The notes beneath the pieces were generated by a model. The model saw only the letters and a list, made by a program, of their open reading frames with translations, did no database searches and was not told the DNA's origin. The translations under genes and the position numbers were made by a program. Positions 29,433 to 36,464 of a stretch of 38,171 nt of DNA are shown one piece after another; the stretch's first letter is position 1, and each line of letters opens with the position of its first letter. The DNA is from Clostridia bacterium (GTDB lineage Bacteria; Bacillota; Clostridia; Christensenellales; Aristaeellaceae). The stretch lies in the NCBI GenBank assembly GCA_017552535.1, contig JAFZPV010000011.1, positions 1 to 38,171 of the forward strand, written 5' to 3'.

Positions 29433-31034
29433 TCAGCGGTCCTTTACGTCCTCCCCCAGGTCCCGGGTGTACAGCCAGGCGATCTCGTCTCCGTCCCTGA
29501 GCACATAGTCTCCGCAGCCCACCGACGCCGATATGCCGTTTACATGGTACACCCAGCCGGAAAGCTCGCCGAAATCGTATTCGTACAGGTGGTTGATGCC
29601 CGCGATGTATTTCAGGCCGTATCCGCCCAGCGCGCCGCTTTTGCTGTCCAGCTGGATGCGGTAGGTCCTGGCCGCCTGGGTGAGCACGTCGTACACTGTG
29701 TCGCCCCGCAGGATGGCAAACTCCGTGACCGGCAGGATCACCCCGTCTGCCGGGATGTATTCAGCGTCCGAAAGGCCCAGCACTGTATCGCAGCGTATGG
29801 TGAGCGTGACCGTTCCCGCTTCTTCGCCCGTACGCTCCGCTTCTTGGCTGTAGTATGCCTCGGTAGAGCGGATATCGGTAAACCATATCACGCACGCGAG
29901 CGCGGACGCCACCAGCACAACGAACAGGCAGTTTTTGAAGCGGTGCTTCTTTTTAAGGCACATCAGGGCGCAGGCAGGAAGCGCCAGCAAAATCAGCGCC
30001 AGCGTGGAGACGGTCTTGTAATCCATGCCCTTCCGGACGGATACCGCATCTGCTTCAGACACGCCGGAAGCTTTTCTCACTTCCGCCGCGTGGCCGTCGA
30101 ACACGTAGAACGGCCCAAGGTGGCTGCGGGTGCGCCAGAGGGAAACGAAAGCCTCGAAGGCCTGCACCGTGGCGGTGAGGTTCGAAGGTGAATCCTGAAC
30201 GTGGCAGAAGCTGCCGTCCGCAAGCCGGTACATGAGCATGGCGTCCACGCAGCTTGCACCATTTTTCACAAAGTCCGGCCTGGTCTCCGGGTCCGTTCCC
30301 AGAGCGCACAGGGCGATCACCACCTGCGCGGTGCTCTCCAGGCTCTCGATGCCGCCGAATCCCTTAAAGCCGCCGTTGTCCAATTGCACCCTGCTGAGCA
30401 GTTCCAGCGCCCTGTCCACGCAAGTGCGCACGTTTTCGTAGGAATAGTAATACGGTGCCAGCGCCTGTACGGTCATGGCCGTGACGTCGGTATCGTATCT
30501 GTCCCCCATCACGGCCCAGCCGCCGTCTTTCTTCTGCTGGGACAGGATGACGTCCACGATGTCCGTCGGCGTGAAGCTGTCGCTGCTTACGCCCAGCGTG
30601 AGCAGGTGCAGCCCGTAGATATAGCTCATCAGGCCCTGGGCGCCGATGGAGGAATTGGCCGTGTCCGTTACGTACGCGGCGTCCGCCCGCCCGCAGGAGA
30701 CCAGCGCCAGAGCGTATTTGAGCTTCGTGGTGTCGCCGACGATCGTGTTTTCCTGAAGGAAGGTCACGAGCCGGTCGGCGTACGCCTCTCTGTCGAAGGA
30801 CGTGCCGTACTGGCCCAGCGCCATGATGTACCATTCTGAGGCGGGCGAAAGCGTTTCGGTGAGCGAATGCCGCACCCACTTCTCCGCAGAGGCGCAGCCG
30901 GACGACTGAACGTTATAGGCAACGATACCGTCGGCGAGCGCTTGGGCATCGCCGGCGGTATGTTCGGAAGCGTTCGCCGTGAAGGCGCACAGGGCGATCA
31001 CGGCGAGAAGAAACAGGCTGAAAAGCTTTTTCAT
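29433..31034 (-). CDS. Transcobalamin-like membrane protein: alpha/alpha repeats plus DUF4430
   Basis: A 533-residue surface protein. A signal peptide (1-22) is followed by helical prenyltransferase/squalene-oxidase-type repeats with QKKDGGW (167-173), QLDNGGF (217-223) and LADGSF (271-276). Two membrane segments (341-360 and 368-386), joined by the basic turn KKKHRFKN, form a hairpin. A C-terminal DUF4430 domain (about 435-525) carries DTVYDVLTQAA, YIAGINHLYEYDFGELSG, WVYHVNG and LRDGDEIAWLYT. Both folded domains would face outside. The same two domains make up animal intrinsic factor and transcobalamin, where they clamp cobalamin; here a transmembrane hairpin links them. Cobamide binding is inferred. 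It is the second gene of the ECF transporter operon. Confidence 0.82.
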   Translation of the reverse strand: MKKLFSLFLLAVIALCAFTANASEHTAGDAQALADGIVAYNVQSSGCASAEKWVRHSLTETLSPASEWYIMALGQYGTSFDREAYADRLVTFLQENTIVGDTTKLKYALALVSCGRADAAYVTDTANSSIGAQGLMSYIYGLHLLTLGVSSDSFTPTDIVDVILSQQKKDGGWAVMGDRYDTDVTAMTVQALAPYYYSYENVRTCVDRALELLSRVQLDNGGFKGFGGIESLESTAQVVIALCALGTDPETRPDFVKNGASCVDAMLMYRLADGSFCHVQDSPSNLTATVQAFEAFVSLWRTRSHLGPFYVFDGHAAEVRKASGVSEADAVSVRKGMDYKTVSTLALILLALPACALMCLKKKHRFKNCLFVVLVASALACVIWFTDIRSTEAYYSQEAERTGEEAGTVTLTIRCDTVLGLSDAEYIPADGVILPVTEFAILRGDTVYDVLTQAARTYRIQLDSKSGALGGYGLKYIAGINHLYEYDFGELSGWVYHVNGISASVGCGDYVLRDGDEIAWLYTRDLGEDVKDR

Positions 31035-31056
31035 ACAGCTTCCCGGAAGAAAGCCG

Positions 31057-31761
31057 TCAGGCAGCGATCTCTCCCGCCTCGGGCAGCACGATCAGGCACA
31101 CCGGGGGCACGAGCGTGGCGCTCTCGTAGCGGGCGCTGATGACGCTGACGCCTTCAGGCAGTTCGAAGGTTACTTTGCCTTCGTCGTCCGTGCGGTATTC
31201 GGTATCCTGGCCGTCGAAGGTGATGATCGCGCCGCCGAAGGCCGCGGTGATGGGCGTCCAGTTCTCGTCGTAGGCCGCGCCCAGAAGCGTGAGGGTCACG
31301 GTGTCGCCGTGCTGGGCTTCCACGGTGTCGGGATCGAAGAAGCAGAACGCGTCAGACCAGGAGACCAGGTCGGTATACACGAAGGCCGCCACGCTGTCGC
31401 CGTCATTCAGCGGATCCGCCAGGCTGTAGGCGGCGGTGTTGTTCACATAGTAGCCGTAGCTGCCGCCGTTTTCCACGCCCCAGAGCTTGAACAGGCTCAG
31501 GCCCCACTGGGATTCACCGGCCAGGTAGCCGGCCTCGGCGCCGCCCTCAAAAGCTTCTTCATGCGCCAGGAACAGAGCGTCGTTGATGGTGAGCAGGCCG
31601 TCGGCGTCAGTATCGGTGAGGGTGACAGGCTGACGGATCAGCATCAGATCGCCGTTGGCGATGGTGACGTATACAGTGGGCGCGCCTTCGTCCGCGAGGC
31701 AGACAGCCGCCAGGTTCAGCGCCAGTACAAGCGCGAGAGCCAGCAGGAAAGACTTTTTCAT
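31057..31761 (-). CDS. Secreted DUF4430-like protein
   Basis: A 234-residue exported protein with a signal peptide ending VCLA-DE (about residue 23). Residues 25-150 form a DUF4430-like domain: TINDALFLAHEEAF matches the TVYDAL element, and GSYGYYVNNTAAYSLADPLNDGDSV the YYVNG...GD element. Residues 155-230 look like a beta-sandwich adhesion or Ig-like fold (EYRTDDEGKVTFELPEG). It lacks a lipobox, LPxTG or membrane anchor, so it may be released or bind the membrane-tethered partner. The ATG at 31761 follows AAGGAG at 8 bases. It is the first gene of the ECF operon. Confidence 0.78.
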   Translation of the reverse strand: MKKSFLLALALVLALNLAAVCLADEGAPTVYVTIANGDLMLIRQPVTLTDTDADGLLTINDALFLAHEEAFEGGAEAGYLAGESQWGLSLFKLWGVENGGSYGYYVNNTAAYSLADPLNDGDSVAAFVYTDLVSWSDAFCFFDPDTVEAQHGDTVTLTLLGAAYDENWTPITAAFGGAIITFDGQDTEYRTDDEGKVTFELPEGVSVISARYESATLVPPVCLIVLPEAGEIAA

Positions 31762-31817
31762 GGTCGTATCTCCTTTTCGATATATTCCGGCGGACAGACC
31801 GCAGGATCGCAAAAACA

Positions 31818-31846
31818 ATGATAGCACGCGCCGCGCGCATCCGCAA
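31818..31846 (-). promoter_or_regulatory. Sigma-A promoter of the DUF4430-ECF operon
   Basis: On the minus strand TTGCGG (31841-31846) and TATCAT (31818-31823) are 17 bases apart. The leader is only about 50 bases, too short for a cobalamin riboswitch. The promoter lies in the 110-base gap after the MFS gene, where no T-tailed terminator is seen, so read-through from upstream is possible. Confidence 0.7.
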
Positions 31847-31871
31847 GCGCACAGCGGCGTTTTCCTTTTTC

Positions 31872-33095
31872 TTAACCTTGCGGCTGGATCTCCTGCTTCG
31901 TGAGCACGCGGCGGCGGGCGGCCAGAAGCGCCATCAGGCAGCTGAACACGGCGGCACCCGTCCAGATCAGGTACACGCCCTTCCAGGAGCCTCCGGCTTC
32001 GTACAGCGAGCCTGTGAGCGTGCCCGCCAGCGCGCTGCCCAGATAGATGGAGCAGTCGATGAGCCCCGCCACCAGGCCCACGCGCCCATAGGCGTCGTAG
32101 CCCAGGGGGACCAGGGTGGTGAGCAGCGGATTCGTGCCGTACAGAAGCGCGCTCATGGCGCCCAAAAGTACCGCCAGCGCCCATACGGGCCAGGCGGCGC
32201 CCAGGAAGCAAATCAAAGCCGGCAGCGCCACGCAGGCCATCATCATGCCCACCAGGCCCCGGATGTTACTCCTGACCCGGCGCACCAGGTACGAGCCCAG
32301 CAATATGCCCAGCATGTTGACGCAGGGAATGATGAGGCTGAAGAGCATGTTGCCCCGGTTGGAGCCCAGGATGGTGGGAGACCAGGTGATCACGCCGTCC
32401 CGCACGAAGCCGTTCATGGCGCAGCACATAAGCAGCAGCACGAGCCCCGTTCCCCAAAGCTCTCTGACCGGACGGGCAGACAGCACCGCTTGCTTCTTCT
32501 GGCCTTTTTCGCCCCGGATGTTCCCGGGCAGCATCAGCCAGCAGGCAAGCGCCGCCAGCACCAGCACGGCTGCCGGCAGGCGGTAAGACCATCTCCAGGA
32601 CAGGACGCTGCTCAGATACATGGCAAGCGCCCAGGCCGCGAGGTTGCCCGCCGCCAGGGTGAATGACATCACGAAGGACGCGCTTTTGCGCCGGCTGTCG
32701 TCGAAGGTGTAGGCCATGCACAGCACGATGGGCGTCCAGATCATGGACTGGAAGATGCCGTTGAGCGTCCACGCGGCCACCAGCAGTTCAAAGGAAGGCA
32801 TGAAGGAGAACGCCAGGTTGCAGGCTGCCGATCCCAGCAGGCCCGCGGACATGAGCCTTTTGGGCTCGAACCGGTCTGCCATGGTGCCGAACACCAGCTG
32901 GCCCGCGGCGTAGAACGCCGCAAACACCGTTTGCAGCAGGCCACCCCGCGCCTTGTCTATGCCGAACTCCAGTATGATGTCGTCCAGGGTCGCGCTCATG
33001 TTGAGCCGGCCGATGTAGGTGCACAGGTATACGATAAAGCAGCCCGCCAGCACCTTTTTCTGAAAGCCGTTAAGCGACTTGACTCCCCTGTTCAT
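31872..33095 (-). CDS. MFS transporter, GlpT/organophosphate-antiporter-like
   Basis: A 407-residue major facilitator with about 11-12 membrane segments. The N-terminus, QKKVLAGCFIVYLCTYIGRLNMSATLDDIILEFG, resembles the GlpT/UhpT branch, and the loop GTMADRFEPKRLM is the MFS signature between segments 2 and 3. FQSMIWTPIVLCMAYTF matches the segment 4 region of that branch. The substrate is unknown; organic phosphates, sugar acids or peptides are possible. It overlaps the aminopeptidase gene by 4 bases and ends the GH3-TraX-MalY-M18-MFS operon. Confidence 0.85.
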   Translation of the reverse strand: MNRGVKSLNGFQKKVLAGCFIVYLCTYIGRLNMSATLDDIILEFGIDKARGGLLQTVFAAFYAAGQLVFGTMADRFEPKRLMSAGLLGSAACNLAFSFMPSFELLVAAWTLNGIFQSMIWTPIVLCMAYTFDDSRRKSASFVMSFTLAAGNLAAWALAMYLSSVLSWRWSYRLPAAVLVLAALACWLMLPGNIRGEKGQKKQAVLSARPVRELWGTGLVLLLMCCAMNGFVRDGVITWSPTILGSNRGNMLFSLIIPCVNMLGILLGSYLVRRVRSNIRGLVGMMMACVALPALICFLGAAWPVWALAVLLGAMSALLYGTNPLLTTLVPLGYDAYGRVGLVAGLIDCSIYLGSALAGTLTGSLYEAGGSWKGVYLIWTGAAVFSCLMALLAARRRVLTKQEIQPQG

Positions 33096-34390
33096 CTGAT
33101 CTGATATGCCCCGTCCTTCACGGCCTCTACGCCGGATTCGTAGAAGGCCTTCATGCCGTCGATCATATAGCCCACGTCCCGGGTGCCCGCGGTCTCAAAC
33201 ACGGAGTGCATGGACAGCTGCGCAAGCCCGATATCCACCGTGTTCAGCGAGAAGTGCTTGTTTGAAACGTTGCCCAGCGTTCCGCCGCCCACCATGTCGG
33301 AGCGGTTGGAGAAGAACTGCACGGGCACGCCCGCCCTGTCCATCATGAAGCGGAACATGGCCTTGCTTACGCCGTCGGAGGTGTACTTCTGGTTGGCGCT
33401 CTCCTTGATCACGATGCCCTTGTTCATATACACCGTGTTGGGAGTGTCGGAGAATTCGGGGTGGTTTGGATGCATGGCGTGGGCGTTGTCGCAGGAGAGC
33501 ATCATGGAGGAGGCGCGCAGGCGCTCGAATCCCTCCCGGTCCACACCCAGGCTCAGGCACGCACGGGTCAGCACGTCGGTCAGGAAAGTGGAATCCGCGC
33601 CCTGCTTGGTGGCGGAGCCGACCTCCTCGTTGTCGAACACGCACAGAACGGCCAGGGCTTCCTTCGGTTCGCACAGGCTGAAGGCCTTGGAGCAGGTAAA
33701 GGCGCATTCCAGGTCGTCCAGCCGTCCGCTGGAGAAAAACTCCTTTTCCGGCCCCCACACCGTGGCCTTCTGACGGGCGTACAGGTACAGGTCGTGGCCC
33801 AGGATGTCTTCCTCGCGGCAGGAGGCCAGCTCCGCCACGCGGGCAAAGAACCGGCCTTTGGAGGCATAGTCCGCGTACAGGGGCACCAGGTCGGTCTGGG
33901 GATTGTATTTCATGCCGTCGTTGATATCCCGCTTCATGTGCGGGGCGACGTTGGGGATCACCAGGGAGTCTTCGTCCAGGTCCACCAGGCGCGTTTCGAC
34001 GCCCTCATCCGTCTTTACCAGCACGCGGCCCGCAAAGGAGAGCGGCCTGTCCAGCCAGCTGGTCTGGATGAGCCCGCCGTAGCGCTCGGTGTCCAGCTGG
34101 ATGTAGCTGTTTCTGACCTCCAGCTCGGCGTTCTGCTTGATCTTGAACACGGGCGAATCGCAGTGGCTGGCGGTGAAAAGCATGCATCCGATCCCGTCCC
34201 GGGGTACGATAAAGCCGATCAGGGAGGACAGGTTGCGCGTAACGTAATACTTGCCGCCTTTTTGGATATTCCAGCTTTCGCTTTCGTCCAGGCGTTCAAA
34301 GCCCGCCCTGTCCAGCATGGCGGAGATGTCTTTTACCGCATGGAAAGCGCTGTGCGCGCCGTCTAACAGACCGATGATCTCACTGAGCAT
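33092..34390 (-). CDS. M18-family metalloaminopeptidase
   Basis: A 432-residue aspartyl-aminopeptidase-type enzyme that trims acidic or neutral N-terminal residues from peptides using two metal ions. Metal-binding motifs in order: ASHCDSP (74-80), CVFDNEEVGS, CDNAHAMHPN and KHFSLNTVDIG. Length fits the family. No signal peptide, so it is cytoplasmic. The ATG at 34390 has AGGAG 9 bases upstream and overlaps the MalY-type gene by 11 bases, and the stop overlaps the MFS gene. The context suggests peptide and amino acid use. Confidence 0.94.
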   Translation of the reverse strand: MLSEIIGLLDGAHSAFHAVKDISAMLDRAGFERLDESESWNIQKGGKYYVTRNLSSLIGFIVPRDGIGCMLFTASHCDSPVFKIKQNAELEVRNSYIQLDTERYGGLIQTSWLDRPLSFAGRVLVKTDEGVETRLVDLDEDSLVIPNVAPHMKRDINDGMKYNPQTDLVPLYADYASKGRFFARVAELASCREEDILGHDLYLYARQKATVWGPEKEFFSSGRLDDLECAFTCSKAFSLCEPKEALAVLCVFDNEEVGSATKQGADSTFLTDVLTRACLSLGVDREGFERLRASSMMLSCDNAHAMHPNHPEFSDTPNTVYMNKGIVIKESANQKYTSDGVSKAMFRFMMDRAGVPVQFFSNRSDMVGGGTLGNVSNKHFSLNTVDIGLAQLSMHSVFETAGTRDVGYMIDGMKAFYESGVEAVKDGAYQIR

Positions 34391-35558
34391 GTTGTATCTC
34401 CTTTATTTTTCCGCCCAGCCTGTCCAGCGCCGAAATCAGGTGCGCGCGGGGCAGCGCCAGGTTAAAGCGTTCAAAGCCCTCTCCCTCTTTGCCGAAGATG
34501 TGCCCCGGTGCCAGGATCAGGCCGCAGTCTTCCCGCAGGAAGCGGTCCAGTTCTTCCTTTTGCATGCCCAGGGGCCGGAAGTCCACCCAGGCGAGGTAGG
34601 TGCCCTCCAGGGGCGAAACGGTCAGGTCCGGAAGCTCACGGGCAAAGAAGGACGCAAGCACCCGGTAGTTTTCCCCGATATACTCAAGCGCTTCATCCAG
34701 CCATTCGCCGCCTTCCTCGTATGCGGCGACGGCTGCGGCCCGGCCGAAGTAGTTCACGCTGCCATGCCCGGAAGAAGACAGCTCCGTAACGAAGCGGCGC
34801 CTGTTCTCCGGGCTGCGGATCAGGGCGACGGCCAGCTGCAGGCCCGGGATATTGAATGTCTTGCTGGGTGCGATCAGCATGACAGCGTTTTCGTCCACGT
34901 TCAGCATGGGCGTATGGGGGCCGTGCAGCACGAGGTCCGAGTGGATCTCGTCGGACACCAGAATAACGCCGTTTGGGGCGCAGATGTCCCTTACCCTTTC
35001 CAGTTCTTCGCGCGTCCATACCCGGCCCGCGGGGTTGTGGGGGCTGCACAGCACCATGAGCTTTACGTCCGGTTTGGAAGCCAGGCGCTCCAGGCCGTCA
35101 AAGTCCATCCGATACCGTCCGGACGCGTCCCGCAAAAGCGGATTTTTTTCCAGGCGGCGGCCGTTGGCTTCCGCCATGGAAAAGAACGGCGGGTATACGG
35201 GCGGCTGCACGATCACGCCCTCCCCCGGCTTGGTGAAAGCGCGCACAGCCAGGGCGATGCCGGGCACCACGCCGCCGATCACGGTTATCTCCTCCGGGCT
35301 GATCTCAAGGCCGTGCCGCCTGAGCATCCAGCCCTTTACCGCCTGGATAAAGCGCTCGTCCGCGCAGGTATAGCCGTATATGCCGTGGCGCGCAGCCTGC
35401 TCGCAGGCCCGGATCACGCAGGGCGGACAGCTGAATTCCATGTCCGCCACGGACATGGGCACGATGCCCGCGCGCTTTTCATTCTCCGTGCGGTCAGCCC
35501 ATTTGGCTGCCGCCGAATCCGTGCGGTCCGTAAGGGTATCAAAGTCGAATCGTGCCAT
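34380..35558 (-). CDS. MalY/PatB-family PLP-dependent C-S lyase
   Basis: A 392-residue fold-type I aminotransferase-like enzyme of the MalY/PatB group; PatB cleaves cystathionine and cysteine conjugates. Motifs: VPMSVADMEF (33-42), IYGYT (60-64), CSPHNPAGR (171-179), VSDEIHSDLV (201-210), and the PLP lysine K233 in APSKTFNIPGL. True aminotransferases share the fold, but the VADMEF and EIHSD pattern points to the lyase group. The ATG at 35558 follows GGAGA at 5 bases. It may also act as a regulator, as MalY does, but nothing in the sequence shows this. Confidence 0.92.
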   Translation of the reverse strand: MARFDFDTLTDRTDSAAAKWADRTENEKRAGIVPMSVADMEFSCPPCVIRACEQAARHGIYGYTCADERFIQAVKGWMLRRHGLEISPEEITVIGGVVPGIALAVRAFTKPGEGVIVQPPVYPPFFSMAEANGRRLEKNPLLRDASGRYRMDFDGLERLASKPDVKLMVLCSPHNPAGRVWTREELERVRDICAPNGVILVSDEIHSDLVLHGPHTPMLNVDENAVMLIAPSKTFNIPGLQLAVALIRSPENRRRFVTELSSSGHGSVNYFGRAAAVAAYEEGGEWLDEALEYIGENYRVLASFFARELPDLTVSPLEGTYLAWVDFRPLGMQKEELDRFLREDCGLILAPGHIFGKEGEGFERFNLALPRAHLISALDRLGGKIKEIQHAQ

Positions 35559-35567
35559 ACGCGTCTC

Positions 35568-36461
35568 CTAAAACGCCGCTTTCAGCGCGTCAGCGATCGT
35601 GCAGGCCGCCTCGGCCCAGAACGTGCGGTCCACGCTGATGAGCAGGTAGATGATCGTCAGGTGCGCTGGATAAAAGCCGTAGTAGAACCATTTGGGCAGT
35701 ATCACGCGGCGCCTGCGCAGCGGCAGGTAGATGAGCGGCAGTGCAAGCAAAGCGTACAGCTGCGAAGTGGACGTGGTTTTGAAGGACGAAAACAGGTTCG
35801 GCATCGCCCAGTTGACCATGTACAGGAACACCGCCGCGAACGACGCCAGCGGCCTGTCGATAAACAGGTAGAACAGACAGATGAGCACCACGCCCCGGTA
35901 GCCATAGTCTATCCTGCCCCTTAGCGTCCAGGCCAGAAGCGCCGCCAGCACCGTAAAAACAAAACGCCTGTTCCGGAAGCAGCCGATCAGAAGCGCTCCC
36001 AGAGACAGGGTGAAAAAGATATTCAGATTGGAACTGTAATAGTATTCGTATATCAGGTCCAGCCGCCAGAAGTTATCCGCCCAGTGAAACGAGTTGAGCG
36101 GCACGTGGCCCATGGCCTCCTGATACAGGGGCTGCACCAGGATGCCCATCAGAAGCAGGCGCAGGATATACTTCCATACGGAGCGGGTCTTTAAGCATCC
36201 CACGGCGATGCCGTAGGCGAACATGGGCATGGCCAGGCGGCCGACGGCGCGCAGGACGTTGATCGTGGGCAGCAGGAACGCCCAGGGGCCTGCGGCGCTC
36301 AGGCGGTAGGCAAAGGGATACACCATCTTGCCCATATGGTCGCACATCATACAGGCACAGGCGATCAGCTTGAGCAGCCCCGTGTCCCGGTTCAGGCGGA
36401 TCTCACGCGCGCCGGGCAGCGCCGGCCAAGCGAGAGTTTCCAGCGCAGTTTGCGTTTCCAT
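35568..36461 (-). CDS. TraX-family membrane protein
   Basis: A 297-residue membrane protein with about eight segments. The TraX signature GLLKLIACACMMCDHMGKM (28-46) is followed by the RAVGRLAMPMFAYGIAVGC segment, and the family C-terminus FYYGFYPAHLTIIYLL closes it. TraX proteins acetylate pilin in F plasmids; chromosomal members in Clostridia are thought to be acyltransferases of unknown target. It starts 3 bases after the GH3 gene, with a weak ribosome binding site (TAAGG), so coupling with GH3 translation is likely. There are no conjugation genes near, so the plasmid role does not apply here. Confidence 0.87.
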   Translation of the reverse strand: METQTALETLAWPALPGAREIRLNRDTGLLKLIACACMMCDHMGKMVYPFAYRLSAAGPWAFLLPTINVLRAVGRLAMPMFAYGIAVGCLKTRSVWKYILRLLLMGILVQPLYQEAMGHVPLNSFHWADNFWRLDLIYEYYYSSNLNIFFTLSLGALLIGCFRNRRFVFTVLAALLAWTLRGRIDYGYRGVVLICLFYLFIDRPLASFAAVFLYMVNWAMPNLFSSFKTTSTSQLYALLALPLIYLPLRRRRVILPKWFYYGFYPAHLTIIYLLISVDRTFWAEAACTIADALKAAF

Positions 36462-36464
36462 ACC

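Noticed and set aside
31762-31871. Cobalamin riboswitch ahead of the DUF4430-ECF operon
   Set aside because: Promoter to ATG leaves only about 50 bases and no B12-box is visible; the substrate remains inferred from proteins only.
31824-31871. Rho-independent terminator after the MFS gene
   Set aside because: A GC-rich imperfect hairpin (CGCCGC...GCGGCG) exists but no T tract follows; it overlaps the next promoter.
35568-36461. Conjugative plasmid region suggested by TraX
   Set aside because: No other transfer genes; chromosomal TraX-like proteins are common in Clostridia.
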